Origin: Salipaludibacillus sp. LMS25 | Lineage (GTDB): Bacteria; Bacillota; Bacilli; Bacillales; Salisediminibacteriaceae | Length of the DNA: 64,000 nucleotides | Direction: 5' to 3' | NCBI RefSeq assembly: GCF_024362805.1 | Contig: NZ_CP093299.1 | Location: forward strand, 1,736,001-1,800,000 | Shown here: positions 36,857 to 49,944 of the stretch, in pieces | Layout of the letters: every line of letters starts with the position of its first letter | Numbering within the stretch: position 1 is the stretch's first letter | The notes under the pieces: generated by a model | Database searches by the model: none | What the model saw: the letters and a program-made list of their open reading frames with translations, nothing else | What the model was told of the DNA's origin: nothing | Position numbers and translations under genes: made by a program

Positions 36857-36991
36857 CTGCCTGACTCTCTGACAATAAGCAAAGCTTGTTTTCCTCTTAT
36901 AGACGGATGCCCCCTGCGCTCCAAAAACCTTAAAATAGGCAACAATCCCAATAAATCAGCTTTGTGTCATACTCTGATTAGAATCACGCTC

Positions 36992-37993
36992 TTATTTATC
37001 AGTGGTCAATTCCAGTTCCTGCTTTAATTGTTCAGATATATTTAACAAATTTTCTTCTGTAGGTATGACATAATAAATGCCATCTATCATGTCATCTTCT
37101 CCTTCTATTTCAAACGTTTTGATATCAGAAGTATTAATAGAAGAATAAATTTGCTGCAAATGAAAAATTTCAATTGGGCTTAGACTTGTTGTGACATTAT
37201 GACCTACAATATCTGTAATTTCACCTACTTTTAAAAGTGTATTAGTTGAGATTGCTTCATCTATAATCGCTTGTATAAATTGACGTTGTCTTTCGTCACG
37301 AGGATAGGCTGCATTTACGTCACGCTTTCTCATTCTGACAAAAGCTAAAGCTTCTTCACCATTTAATTTTCTTTCACCTTTTTCAAAATAGAGACGCTCT
37401 CCAGGCGTATAAAAATTCTTTTCCCAGAAAGGTTCCTTAATATTAACTTTAACACCATCTAATGAATCTACAATATCTTTAAAACCGTCAAAATTAACAG
37501 CGACATATTCATCAATTGGGATATCAAGCAATTGTTCTACTTTTTCAATAACGAGTTTATCTTCCCCATAACCAAACATAGAGCCATAGCTGTAAGCTGC
37601 ATTAATTTTATGAAAGCCTGCATACCGACCGACTTCCTCTTCAGTAAACTCTATACTTGTATCTCGTGGGACTGTCGTCATTGTCATTTGTTTGGTATCT
37701 GGGTTTAAAGTGACAACAATAAGTGTATCTGCCCGCCCATTTTGCCCGTTTGTTTCATAATCCTCTACACCGATTAGCAAAATCGAGATAGGATCTTTGC
37801 CTACCGTCACATTTTCCAATCTATACTCTGACTTATCACCAGAACGCTCTATCTCCGTATAGATATCATTTGTTGCATGATAGATAGTTATAAGGAAGAT
37901 AACACTATACGTCACAACAAAGCAGATTAATAGGGCCAGAATAATCATTAAATACTTTTTCCATTTATGTGATATTAATTTTGCTACACTCAA
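36992..37993 (-). CDS. LCP-family (LytR-CpsA-Psr) cell wall glycopolymer ligase
   Basis: 333 residues. One N-terminal membrane helix (about 14-36) is followed by the extracytoplasmic LCP catalytic domain. Core motifs are ILLIGVEDY, GRADTLIVVTLNP, TTVPRDTSIE, KINAAYSYG, and the arginine-rich ALAFVRMRKRDVNAAYPRDERQRQF. The conserved Arg and Asp residues that bind the pyrophosphate-linked lipid are present. Such enzymes attach teichoic acid or other polymers to peptidoglycan. The length is normal. It is probably co-regulated with the neighbouring polysaccharide deacetylase on the same strand. Confidence 0.9.
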   Translation of the reverse strand: MSVAKLISHKWKKYLMIILALLICFVVTYSVIFLITIYHATNDIYTEIERSGDKSEYRLENVTVGKDPISILLIGVEDYETNGQNGRADTLIVVTLNPDTKQMTMTTVPRDTSIEFTEEEVGRYAGFHKINAAYSYGSMFGYGEDKLVIEKVEQLLDIPIDEYVAVNFDGFKDIVDSLDGVKVNIKEPFWEKNFYTPGERLYFEKGERKLNGEEALAFVRMRKRDVNAAYPRDERQRQFIQAIIDEAISTNTLLKVGEITDIVGHNVTTSLSPIEIFHLQQIYSSINTSDIKTFEIEGEDDMIDGIYYVIPTEENLLNISEQLKQELELTTDK

Positions 37994-38009
37994 AGGATTT
38001 ACCTCACTT

Positions 38010-38237
38010 TTATTTCTTTTTTAAAAGCCGAACAATGTCCTCATCCAAACGTTCCTGTAAAAAACGGCTAATACAGTGATCTTCCGCTACAGACGGACGC
38101 TTTCCCCAGGACTCACCTTCAGCTAAATGATGCCATACAACCTTACGCATCATTGGATCTTCAGACGTAGCTGATCCTCTGGGAATTACCCCTTTCACTT
38201 TGCCCTTAATTTTAAACGACCATTCGATATAAAACAT
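38010..38237 (-). CDS. Small hypothetical protein between LCP and deacetylase genes
   Basis: 75 residues, basic, soluble. It contains a WHHLAEGESWGKRPSVAEDH segment and ends DIVRLLKKK. I do not recognise it. There is no strong ribosome site before the ATG at 38237, but the spacing to both neighbours (16 and 71 bp on the same strand) fits a member of one operon. Confidence 0.45.
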   Translation of the reverse strand: MFYIEWSFKIKGKVKGVIPRGSATSEDPMMRKVVWHHLAEGESWGKRPSVAEDHCISRFLQERLDEDIVRLLKKK

Positions 38238-38308
38238 TTAACAATGTTCGCTTGTTCGTGTTGAAAATGCCATTGTGACAATCATTCATATAAGTTTTAT
38301 AACAAGAA

Positions 38309-39139
38309 TTAGTAGTGGACGAAATGGAAAGGTGCCATCTCCTCCGTTAAAATACGTGTTTCATATCCATTGTCCCTAAGATAAACAAGTAGTTCTTCAA
38401 TGTGAGTAACCGTTATTTCCGAATCATGGAACAAAAGCACGTGGGATGATTCATGTGCTCGCTTCTCCAACTGTTCAATAGTTGTTGATACTAAGCGCTG
38501 ATCACGAAGCTTCCAATCATTACTGTCTACCTGCCAATCCCACAATTTAAAGCCATGTTCTTGTAAGATTTTATATTGCTCATGCGTTAGATGGGGATGA
38601 CTCCCATAAGGCGTACGAATTAAATGAGTCTTTACACCTGTAGCAGTGGCGACCGCTTGTTGATTTTCTACCATTTCATTTACCGGGCTTTGCGCAGTGC
38701 CATAAAAGTTTTCCAGTTGATGTGTTTCCCCATGAAGACCGATGGCATGTCCCTCATCAACGATCCGCTTAGTGGTATCTGGATATTGATTGACATTAGG
38801 AGCTAACGTAAAGAAAGTTCCCTTCATCTCATAATCATTTAACAAGGTTAATAGTTTCCCCGTTGCCGGTGTTGGCCCATCATCAAAAGTTAAATAAACA
38901 ACTTTTCCTTCCTCTTCGGCACCCGTGGACTCCTCGACCTCTTCGGACCCATTATTCCCCTGTTCTTCTTCCACGTCCTCTAATGAGCCTTGTTCTCCTT
39001 CTAAATCAGCCTCTAATACCTCGTTGTTCACTTCTTCACTTTCCTTTGAGCTAGTGGACATTATTTTTTCGCTGTCTATAATGACAAGAAATAGTAATAT
39101 AGCCAATGGACACATCATTATAATTCGAACTCTTTTCAT
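38309..39139 (-). CDS. Polysaccharide deacetylase (NodB domain), membrane-anchored
   Basis: 276 residues. I start at the ATG at 39139; a longer frame to 39214 lacks a signal-like start. The N-terminus has a short membrane helix, then a strongly acidic linker rich in Glu, then the NodB fold (about 80-275). Motifs are VYLTFDDGPTPATG, the metal-binding HGETH, RTPYGSHP and the C-terminal VLLFHDSEIT. It removes acetyl groups from N-acetylglucosamine-type residues of peptidoglycan or a wall polymer outside the cell. It lies near an LCP gene, so both concern the envelope. Confidence 0.88.
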   Translation of the reverse strand: MKRVRIIMMCPLAILLFLVIIDSEKIMSTSSKESEEVNNEVLEADLEGEQGSLEDVEEEQGNNGSEEVEESTGAEEEGKVVYLTFDDGPTPATGKLLTLLNDYEMKGTFFTLAPNVNQYPDTTKRIVDEGHAIGLHGETHQLENFYGTAQSPVNEMVENQQAVATATGVKTHLIRTPYGSHPHLTHEQYKILQEHGFKLWDWQVDSNDWKLRDQRLVSTTIEQLEKRAHESSHVLLFHDSEITVTHIEELLVYLRDNGYETRILTEEMAPFHFVHY

Positions 39140-39413
39140 CACTCTTTCACTTCTTTCTCTTAATTCATATTGTAAGAGTAATCTAATGAAATAAAGATAA
39201 GATAAAGACATCATAAATATTAACTAAAGATCGAAGCACGTTTAGAAGTTAGTAAACTATCACTCTTTCACCTAATTAAAAAGATTCACAGTCATGCCTT
39301 ACTCTTTTTTTCTTTATTATGAAAATGTTGTAGATGTATTTATTTAAAAACCAACTTGTTAAAACGTGTTTTAGAAAATGTTACAACGGTTACGACATAG
39401 CATGCTGTATGCC

Positions 39414-39466
39414 AAACGAAAAACCACCCAACGCCTGAACTTTAGCTCAGGTCGTTAGATGGTTTC
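39414..39466 (-). terminator. Terminator of the first two-component operon
   Basis: An interrupted inverted repeat (AAACCA, AACG, CTGA with their complements), overlapping the kinase 3' end. On the minus strand it is followed by GGTTTTTCG. Confidence 0.7.
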
Positions 39467-41331
39467 TTCTTACTGTCACCCTTATATAAATAGAAATAAA
39501 AACTTACACCTTTTTCGGTATTATACACGCCATAATCCGTCTCGTGTAATTTTAAAATGTTTTTAGAAATAGCCAGTCCTAATCCCGTTCCTTCTTTAGA
39601 GCGTTGATTCTTATCTACTTGGTAAAAACGGTCCCATATTTTCTCTAATTGGTAAGGATCAATCGGACTACCTTCATTTTCTATCGAGATTTTTACTCTA
39701 TCTCCTTTCTCAACCGAAGAAACTATTATTTGCCCCGACTCCGGGGTATGTCGAATAGCATTGGTTAAAAAATTAGTCACGACCTGTTCGATCCAATGGT
39801 GATTACCAACAACTTCGACATACTTTAAATCTAAATAAACGTTCAACCTTTTGGTTCGTGCCTTGATGGAGAGACGATGGAAAGCATCATGTATTAAATC
39901 ATTAATAAAAAATACTTCCATGCTCATCTTATACGTGCCTGACTCAAACTTAGCCAATTCCAACATGTCCACAATTAATCGGTCCATCCGTTGAACTTCC
40001 TTATTCATAGCCGAGAAATAATGCTCCCTTTTTTCAGTGGCTACCTCATCTTGTAGAATCGACATACAGCTTTTTATAACGCTTAATGGTGTTTTTAATT
40101 CATGTGACACACCTGCAATAAAGTTTTTACGTGTGTTTTCTAATTGTCTTTCTTTCTCTATGTCCTCCTGGAGTGTGTTAATATGGGCATGTAATGTGTC
40201 TGAAAGAAAATTAATATTCTTGGATAATTCACCAATCTCGTCTTTAGATTTAACTGGAACCTTTTCGGCAAAATCTAAATTTGCTATTCGTTTAGCCGTG
40301 TTATTAATTTTTAATAAAGGGCTAGCAATTTTTTTGGAATAATAAAAAGCGACCAACAAGATTAAAACCGCTACCGCAATAACAATATAAATATAGTACT
40401 CATTCATCATTTCGACTGCTTCATCTATCGGTTGTAATGATGCCATCGTATAAAAGTAGATCGTTTCTCCATTTTTATCTTTTTCCTGATCAATCAGTAC
40501 TCGATAATTTACGCCATTTTCTTCATATTCTCTCTCTTTCGTTTCTTGGAATGTCTTTGTGTTTTCGCTAAAAATTATGTCTGTTTGAAACTCTTTTAAT
40601 CGATTAAGAAATAGACGATTGGAGAGAATAGTGGCGTAAACAACGTTATAATTGTTTGATAACTCTACATCCTCAACACTTCCCGAAAAAACCTTAACGT
40701 TTAGTTCTTCATCATCATCCGCATGTTCAGCTACTTTAGTTGCAAGTACATCATTCTTCCAATAACCGACACCTTCACGTCCCTCTAAAGAGTAAAATGC
40801 TCTTGGATTTTCAAATGTTTCATAGATAATTCCTTCTGTACTTAAAACAATCTCATATGGGTAAATGACCTCATTTTTTTCTATCCCGTGAATCTCAATC
40901 CAGCTCTCTTCTTTACCTTCAAAAAAATCGGCCGGTTCTTTGTCATCATAAGCCTCTGCTAAATATAAGATAGATATAGTAAAACTCTGATCAGTAGACT
41001 TTATGAGCTCCTCTTCGTAAATAACCCCGCCATTTAATTTTACAAAAATATCATTCGTTCCTTTTATATCGCCATTTTCGTCTAAGACCGTTATCCATGC
41101 ATTATTTTCTTGATAAAACTGCTGTTCTAATGCGTGCCGATCTGTTTCATCACCTTCTAGCTGCTGATACTCTTTCTTAAACGAATCGACCGCCTCTGAT
41201 AACTGATTCATTTTATTATAGGCATAATAATCTTCAAAAAGGATCGTTTGACCAACATAAATGCTTGCTAGAATTAACAAACATAAGCTAGATGTGAGAA
41301 GAAACAGTTTGACTACTATACGATTTATCAT
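39442..41331 (-). CDS. Sensor histidine kinase
   Basis: 629 residues. Two membrane helices (about 8-28 and 312-332) flank a large extracytoplasmic sensor of about 280 residues. Then come HAMP (about 335-385), the HisKA box with SHELKTPLSVIKS (near 400) and the HATPase region with NFLTNAIRHT and EGTGLGLAISKNIL. All catalytic motifs are intact. Its ATG overlaps the stop of the response regulator gene by 4 bp. The long sensor domain suggests detection of an envelope or extracellular signal, but the ligand is unknown. Confidence 0.93.
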   Translation of the reverse strand: MINRIVVKLFLLTSSLCLLILASIYVGQTILFEDYYAYNKMNQLSEAVDSFKKEYQQLEGDETDRHALEQQFYQENNAWITVLDENGDIKGTNDIFVKLNGGVIYEEELIKSTDQSFTISILYLAEAYDDKEPADFFEGKEESWIEIHGIEKNEVIYPYEIVLSTEGIIYETFENPRAFYSLEGREGVGYWKNDVLATKVAEHADDDEELNVKVFSGSVEDVELSNNYNVVYATILSNRLFLNRLKEFQTDIIFSENTKTFQETKEREYEENGVNYRVLIDQEKDKNGETIYFYTMASLQPIDEAVEMMNEYYIYIVIAVAVLILLVAFYYSKKIASPLLKINNTAKRIANLDFAEKVPVKSKDEIGELSKNINFLSDTLHAHINTLQEDIEKERQLENTRKNFIAGVSHELKTPLSVIKSCMSILQDEVATEKREHYFSAMNKEVQRMDRLIVDMLELAKFESGTYKMSMEVFFINDLIHDAFHRLSIKARTKRLNVYLDLKYVEVVGNHHWIEQVVTNFLTNAIRHTPESGQIIVSSVEKGDRVKISIENEGSPIDPYQLEKIWDRFYQVDKNQRSKEGTGLGLAISKNILKLHETDYGVYNTEKGVSFYFYLYKGDSKKKPSNDLS

Positions 41332-42011
41332 TCTAATTCCTCAAACTTATATCCAGCACGAACAACTGTTTTTATTTGGTTGGCTCTCCTGCCGAGCTTT
41401 TGGCGTAAATTACGTATATGTGTATTCACTGTGCGATCATCACCTACATATTCATACCCCCAAATTTTAACAATTAATTGTTCTCGCGATATGACTATAT
41501 TTTTATTTTTCATTAAATACGTTAATATTTCAAACTCTGTATGTGTTAACGTGATTAACTGGCCGTCCACCTTCACATCGTGTGAACGAAGATCTAATTC
41601 CAAATGCTGACTAGTTAATACCTCGTGATGTTCCTGTAAGCTTTGACTAAATGAAGAAGTCAGTAAACGCTTGGCTCTTGCTAGTAATACTCTTGGGCTA
41701 TAGGGCTTTGTTACATAGTCATCTGCGCCTAACTCAAATCCTAACAATGTATCTTCTTCATCAGCCCTTGCTGTCAATATAATGATTGGCACTACTGATT
41801 TTTCACGTACTCTCCTACACACTGACCACCCATCCAATTCAGGCATCATAATATCTAAAATAACTAAATCAACCCTTAAACTTTCAAATAATGTTAAAGC
41901 CTCCGTGCCATTTCTTGCTTCTAACACGTCATAACCAGCATCTAAAAAGTAATCTTTACTTATTTCTCTTAGTATATCTTCATCTTCTACAATCAAAATG
42001 GTTTTTTTCAT
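41328..42011 (-). CDS. OmpR-family response regulator
   Basis: 227 residues. The receiver domain carries EDED, the phospho-acceptor in LVILDIMMPELDGW (near 53) and the lysine in YVTKPYSP. The winged-helix domain ends GYEYVGDDRTVNTHIRNLRQ then AGYKFEELE. It is the partner of the overlapping kinase. The upstream 240 bp contain no other gene, so they should hold the promoter; targets are unknown, though the deacetylase and LCP genes nearby are plausible. Confidence 0.93.
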   Translation of the reverse strand: MKKTILIVEDEDILREISKDYFLDAGYDVLEARNGTEALTLFESLRVDLVILDIMMPELDGWSVCRRVREKSVVPIIILTARADEEDTLLGFELGADDYVTKPYSPRVLLARAKRLLTSSFSQSLQEHHEVLTSQHLELDLRSHDVKVDGQLITLTHTEFEILTYLMKNKNIVISREQLIVKIWGYEYVGDDRTVNTHIRNLRQKLGRRANQIKTVVRAGYKFEELE

Positions 42012-42257
42012 ATAGACACTTCCTCTATTGAAACCTATTGCTCTATTTATTTTATACGTGGGCTTATTATCAAAAATCTTTAAAACGGCTTTTTGTACTA
42101 TATATGATTTCGACTAATTACGACATTATTTTAACAGACGTATATAAAGATTAGATAAAGATTTAGAGTCTTATATCCCTTATTAATAATTAGTTATTCA
42201 TTTGTTGTTCATGTTTTTCTGTTACGCTCTTCATGAAAATAGAGAAGGGAGTCATAA

Positions 42258-43649
42258 ATGATGAAACTATTTGAAATTGGTTTATTTATTATCTCGTGTT
42301 TGCTGGTGTATGGGTATGTATTCGGTTTTTGGATGCAGACAAAAAAAAGGGTAGTAGTCGGTATCCTAGGGCTTGCCCTGCTACTCTCTCATGCCGTATT
42401 AGAAGGATTTAGGTTTCAGCTTATCCCGCTTTATATCGTGCTTGCTTTATTTGGAGTAGAGATAGTGATCAGATTGATGAAGAAAAACCCGGACTTGCCT
42501 GTTAAGCCGAGTTTTTGGAAAAGAGTCGTGGCAGGTAGCATAAGTACCTTTCTGTTAGCAGCTACATTAATGGTAGCTTTTTATTTCTACCCCGTTGTCA
42601 AAATTCCTGAGCCGACAGGCCCCTATGCTGTTGGAGTGACAAATTATCATTGGGTAGATAATAGCCGGGAGGAAACGTATGCAGATCCTCCTGTTGATCA
42701 TCGGGAGTTGATGGTACGAGTATGGTATCCAGCCGAATTGACCGAGGGAGCTAAAAAAGCCCCTTATGCGTTAGATTCTGAGTCGACACGTATAGTCGCT
42801 GACAAGCTTTCTTTAGACAACAAATGGCTTCTCAAATCATTTCTGCAAGCGGAGCATCACACATACACAGATGTGCCACTTGCAAATAAGCTTGACCAAT
42901 ATCCCGTGTTAATATTATCACCAGGGTTCGGATTTTCACCTTATATGTATACTAGTCAAATTGAAGCATTAGTCAGCCATGGTTATATTGTATTTGGTAT
43001 TGATCATCCTTACCATGCTGAAATGCCGACAGTCTTTCCAGAGGGGCGAATTGCTGAAGGGGAAATGATTTTGTCCGAAGAGAATGAAGAAATTGATGAG
43101 CAGATAGTCGTATGGATTGAAGATGTCTTATTTTCTATTGATAAAATCAATGAACTGAATGAACACGATCCACAAGGACTAATGACAGGAAGACTGGATG
43201 TCTCACGCATGGGAATGTTTGGCCATTCTTTTGGCGGGGCTGTAACAGCTCAGGTCATGCATCTTGAGCCACAAATTATCGCAGGAGTCAATATGGATGG
43301 CTTCTTTTATGGACCTGTTATTGAGGAAGGTCTTGCTCATCCTCTTATGCTACTAACAGGCTCTGATGAAATGATCCTTAATGATGAGGAAGGCAATCCT
43401 AGACCAAAAGATGAATACCCACAGTGGGCTAAAGATTTTGTTGAAGACGAAAAAAGGAGAAGAGAAGGGGCGTTGAAAAATAATGGCGTTACAGTTGTTT
43501 TGGAAGAAGCTGATCATTTAAGTTTTTCGGATGCCATGCTGTACCCTTCTTTCTTTGACTTAGCGGAATACGACGACGCTTTATTAGAAAAAATTAATCA
43601 AAATCTGCTGGAATTCTTTTATAAACATGTGCAAGAAGTAAGTCCTTAA
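42258..43649 (+). CDS. Alpha/beta hydrolase with membrane-anchoring N-terminus (PAF-acetylhydrolase-like)
   Basis: 463 residues. About four membrane segments occupy residues 1-115 (first helix FEIGLFIISCLLVYGYVFG), then a lipase-like domain. The nucleophile serine is in GMFGHSFGGAVTA, an aspartate in VNMDGFFYGP, and the histidine in EADHLSFSD, consistent with a Ser-Asp-His triad of the platelet-activating-factor acetylhydrolase group. Likely substrates are short-chain or phospholipid-derived esters at the membrane. GAAGGGAG precedes the ATG at 42258 (42261 is the alternative). It ends about 75 bp before a two-component operon on the same strand. Confidence 0.82.
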   Translation: MMKLFEIGLFIISCLLVYGYVFGFWMQTKKRVVVGILGLALLLSHAVLEGFRFQLIPLYIVLALFGVEIVIRLMKKNPDLPVKPSFWKRVVAGSISTFLLAATLMVAFYFYPVVKIPEPTGPYAVGVTNYHWVDNSREETYADPPVDHRELMVRVWYPAELTEGAKKAPYALDSESTRIVADKLSLDNKWLLKSFLQAEHHTYTDVPLANKLDQYPVLILSPGFGFSPYMYTSQIEALVSHGYIVFGIDHPYHAEMPTVFPEGRIAEGEMILSEENEEIDEQIVVWIEDVLFSIDKINELNEHDPQGLMTGRLDVSRMGMFGHSFGGAVTAQVMHLEPQIIAGVNMDGFFYGPVIEEGLAHPLMLLTGSDEMILNDEEGNPRPKDEYPQWAKDFVEDEKRRREGALKNNGVTVVLEEADHLSFSDAMLYPSFFDLAEYDDALLEKINQNLLEFFYKHVQEVSP

Positions 43650-43724
43650 GTCATTAAAAAATGGTATGCTTTAATAGACTAAATTTTTGCTAAAAGAGTC
43701 ATTAAAAAGACAGGGGAATTCTTT

Positions 43725-44399
43725 ATGAGCACACTCTTGATTGTTGATGATGATCCACATATTAGAGAATTAATAAAGCTAGCACTACGTACAGATGGCT
43801 ATGACTTAGTCGAAGCACGCAGTGGAACAGAAGCTTTAACCATTTTAAAACGCGAGCCAATAGATGGTGCTATCGTGGACATTATGATTCCAGGGGTCGA
43901 TGGATTACACGTCTGCCGCGAAATAAAGCACTATTACGAAATTCCTGTACTTATGCTGACAGCCAAAGGGACCAACAGTGATAAAGTAAAAGGATTCCAA
44001 TCAGGAACAGACGATTATTTAGTAAAGCCATTCGACCCATTAGAGTTAAGTTATAGAATCAAAGCGTTGTTACGCAGATTTCGAATGGAAAAGGGATATT
44101 CAGTGCGTATTGGTGATTTTTACATGAATACGGAGCGTGTTGTTCGCGTGAGTGAGACGTCTATAAATCTACCTCCTAAAGAGTTTGATCTTTTGTTTAA
44201 ACTAGCCTCTCATCCTAATCGCGGTTTAACACGAGAGCAATTAATTGAGCATGTATGGGGCGTTGATTTTGAAGGTGATGAACGGACAGTGGACGTGCAT
44301 GTAAAGCGATTGAGAGAGCGCTTTTCACAGCTGACCGATAGCTTTGAAATTGCAACTGTCCGAGGTCTAGGGTATCGCTTGGAGACGAAACATGTTTAA
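43725..44399 (+). CDS. OmpR-family response regulator
   Basis: 224 residues. The receiver domain has VDDD, the phospho-aspartate in GAIVDIMIPGVDG (near 52) and YLVKPF. The winged-helix part contains ERTVDVHVKRLRERF and GLGYRLE. Its stop overlaps the start of the kinase gene by 8 bp. CAGGGGAAT lies before the ATG. The upstream hydrolase gene is a possible target because of proximity, but no evidence links them. Confidence 0.93.
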   Translation: MSTLLIVDDDPHIRELIKLALRTDGYDLVEARSGTEALTILKREPIDGAIVDIMIPGVDGLHVCREIKHYYEIPVLMLTAKGTNSDKVKGFQSGTDDYLVKPFDPLELSYRIKALLRRFRMEKGYSVRIGDFYMNTERVVRVSETSINLPPKEFDLLFKLASHPNRGLTREQLIEHVWGVDFEGDERTVDVHVKRLRERFSQLTDSFEIATVRGLGYRLETKHV

Positions 44400-45705
44400 A
44401 ACGTTATACGTTCGCACCGTTGCCGTTTATTTAGGAATAGTTATATTTAGTGTAGCGTTTAGCTTGCTAATAACTATTCTACTTTTTTTTGAAAAAACAG
44501 GTCAAGACCAAAAAGAGATATTCCAAGAAAAAGCTGAGCTGATCATGGATTTCTATGAACAGATGCAACCTGAGGATTTTGAAACTTTTATGAATCATTT
44601 GGCCAAAACATCTTCTTTAGCCATACAGTTAGTAGATCAAGAAACATCACATGTTCAAACGTTTAATCTGCCAAGCGAAACGCGATTATCTAAACTTGAA
44701 AAAGAAATATCCGCTTATACCGTCCCCTGGGAACGTGATGGGACAGTTTATCAGATGACATTATTTGAAGCTTATCCAGAGGGTAATCTTCTTGAGTTAA
44801 TTACTCTCCTTAGTCTTATAGTGCTGACTAGCATTGTGTTAGTGTCAGTAGCCACCCGTTATTTAGTCAGACCTGTAAACGCCGTGACGACCGTAGCAAA
44901 AGAAATTTCGATGGGGAATTTTAATGTTCGCCTGCCGACAACACGTCGCGATGAATTAGGCAGTTTAGCTGTTAACATTAATCATATGGCTACTGAATTG
45001 GGACAATTAGAACGGGAGCGAGAGGCGTTTGTGGCGAACGTCTCACATGAGTTTCAATCACCATTAACCTCAATTAAAGGATTCTCCTCTATGCTTTTAA
45101 ATGACGACATGCCCCGAGGAGATCAACAGAGAGCCTTAACGATTATTCAACATGAAAGCGACCGGCTCTCTAGGTTAAGTGATAATTTATTAAAATTAAC
45201 AGTACTAGACTCTGACAAGCATGCCTCTCACCCTATTCAATACAATGTAGCAGAGCAAATCAGGCGGACGGTATTTACGTTAGAACCTCAATGGACCCAA
45301 AAGAAGCTTCAAGTGGACATGAATGCCGAGAAAACATTACTCGTTGCCGAAAAGGATTTAATGAATCAAGTGTGGATCAATTTAATGTCTAATGCCATTA
45401 AATTTACTCCACCAGGCGGTAAAATTAGTATCCATGTAAGTACTTCCCAGCGTTATATCGAGGTACGGTTTAAAGATAATGGGCTGCCAATACCAGAAAA
45501 AGAAAGAGAGCGTATTTTTAGTCGATTCCATAAAGTGGATCGTATGAGAGATCGGAATGTGAGTGGAAGTGGGTTAGGCCTATCCATTGTAAAAAAAATT
45601 ATTGAGAGACATCGCGGTAAAATTAATGTTTTTCAAGAGAATGAGACGGAAAAATCATTTGTTGTGTTGCTTCCCAGAGCTGCTACTAGTAAAGACATGT
45701 ATTAA
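44392..45705 (+). CDS. Sensor histidine kinase
   Basis: 437 residues. Two membrane helices (about 10-32 and 135-158) enclose a sensor region of only about 100 residues. HAMP follows (about 160-210), then VSHEFQSPLTSIKG with the phospho-histidine and the ATP-binding blocks NLMSNAIKFTPPGG and GSGLGLSIVKKIIE. It is the partner of the response regulator at 43725. The short sensor argues for a small-ligand or membrane-embedded signal. Complete and intact. Confidence 0.93.
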   Translation: MFKTLYVRTVAVYLGIVIFSVAFSLLITILLFFEKTGQDQKEIFQEKAELIMDFYEQMQPEDFETFMNHLAKTSSLAIQLVDQETSHVQTFNLPSETRLSKLEKEISAYTVPWERDGTVYQMTLFEAYPEGNLLELITLLSLIVLTSIVLVSVATRYLVRPVNAVTTVAKEISMGNFNVRLPTTRRDELGSLAVNINHMATELGQLEREREAFVANVSHEFQSPLTSIKGFSSMLLNDDMPRGDQQRALTIIQHESDRLSRLSDNLLKLTVLDSDKHASHPIQYNVAEQIRRTVFTLEPQWTQKKLQVDMNAEKTLLVAEKDLMNQVWINLMSNAIKFTPPGGKISIHVSTSQRYIEVRFKDNGLPIPEKERERIFSRFHKVDRMRDRNVSGSGLGLSIVKKIIERHRGKINVFQENETEKSFVVLLPRAATSKDMY

Positions 45706-45719
45706 AAGGTTTATTTTAA

Positions 45720-46205
45720 AGGTGTACAATTGAGGAACAAGCTGGTGGGGGAGGTGCCCCTTTTTCCATACACACAAGTGGCAATTGTAACTTTACACCA
45801 GTTTTTGTTTTCCTAACTTTGCCCATTTATGATTCGTCAAATTAAGTGGCGATGTCCCTGAGTCACTAATTTCTAACGGCATGATAAGCCTCGTATAATG
45901 TGTTCTGGCATGAATTTGTTCGACTAAACCAAGGAAAAGTCGTTGAAATAAGTCTGGATTCATATCGTTCAATCGTCGTGAAAGCTGAGAAATACTAATA
46001 GAATCAAGGTCTATTTCCTTTGAAGCTCGTCGTCGAAAAGACATTCTCCTAATGCATGCTTTCAATTTCTTCTCGTTGTGCAAAAAGCAATAATTTCATA
46101 AATGATTCTGTCGTTAATTTTTTCGTATCGTGATCTCATTTTACTGGTTTCACTTTTTATTCCACAATTAAATATTGTTGGTAAAAACCATTGTCCAAAT
46201 GACGT
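45720..46205 (-). pseudogene. Decayed IS4-family transposase
   Basis: Several frames on the minus strand together resemble an IS4-type transposase: KKLTTESFMKLLLFAQREE (about 46130-46070), then ISQLSRRLNDMNPDLFQRLF and PLNLTNHKWAK, then after a frameshift RKTKTGVKLQLPLV and MEKGAPPPP. These pieces follow the usual order of the family N-terminal half. The catalytic C-terminal region is missing, and at least two frameshifts and stops are present. A 96-codon open piece at 45793-46083 is part of it and should not be called as a gene. Confidence 0.75.
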
Positions 46206-46469
46206 TTTTCGTGTAACCTTATCCAGAAGTTGTGTCCCTTTTAGTGGATTTGGACAGGATTACCACCTGACCTAACCATTATAAAGGACTTTTTCTCTGC
46301 ACAAACAAACTTTATGAAGGTTTCGAGGATTTTAAATATTAAGTTTTAATTAATGCAATGCTAGTGATGTCAAGTATTAATCAGAAAACGCTAAGAGGAC
46401 GTTCAAATAAAGGTCTTATGAGAGCCTATACTTGAATATCCTCTTTTTGTGCTGAGTGCTACTTAATGA

Positions 46470-46496
46470 GCTTACACAAACTTATTAAAACGACCT
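46470..46496. mobile_element. Solo IS256-type terminal repeat remnant
   Basis: CTTACACAAACTTATT near 46472-46487, followed by AAAACGACC, matches the right end of the intact IS at 6165-6191 (CTTACACAAACTTATTGACACTACC). The bases just upstream (TGAGTGCTAC) also match the IS interior. No transposase lies next to it, so it appears to be a leftover end. Confidence 0.5.
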
Positions 46497-46537
46497 ATTA
46501 GCAAATTAAGATCACTTACTATATAGATTTACTTCCT

Positions 46538-49826
<3,289 letters not shown>

Positions 49827-49844
49827 TCATTCATCTCCTTTCCA

Positions 49845-49926
49845 AAATAAAAAGGCATAACCTAAGAATTTAATAAATAATCGCCTTTTCAGCTAATCAT
49901 TTACTAATCCTTGTAGGTTACGCCTG
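49845..49926 (-). terminator. Conditional terminator before the PTS gene
   Basis: On the minus strand AGGCGTAACCT pairs with AGGTTATGCCT, which is followed by TTTTTATTTT. The first arm is also part of the RAT2 hairpin (49916-49944), so the two structures are mutually exclusive. Confidence 0.85.
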
Positions 49927-49944
49927 CTTAATCAGTTACGATCC
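49916..49944 (-). promoter_or_regulatory. Ribonucleic antiterminator (RAT2) for the PTS gene
   Basis: A 29-nt element reading GGATCGTAACTG, ATTAA, GCAGGCGTAACC on the minus strand. It closely matches the length and layout of known LicT/BglG-family RAT sites. It starts at the stop codon of the antiterminator gene. Confidence 0.85.

Noticed and set aside
45793..46083. 96-codon gene near the second beta-glucoside operon
   Set aside because: It is one open piece of a frameshifted IS4-type transposase remnant.
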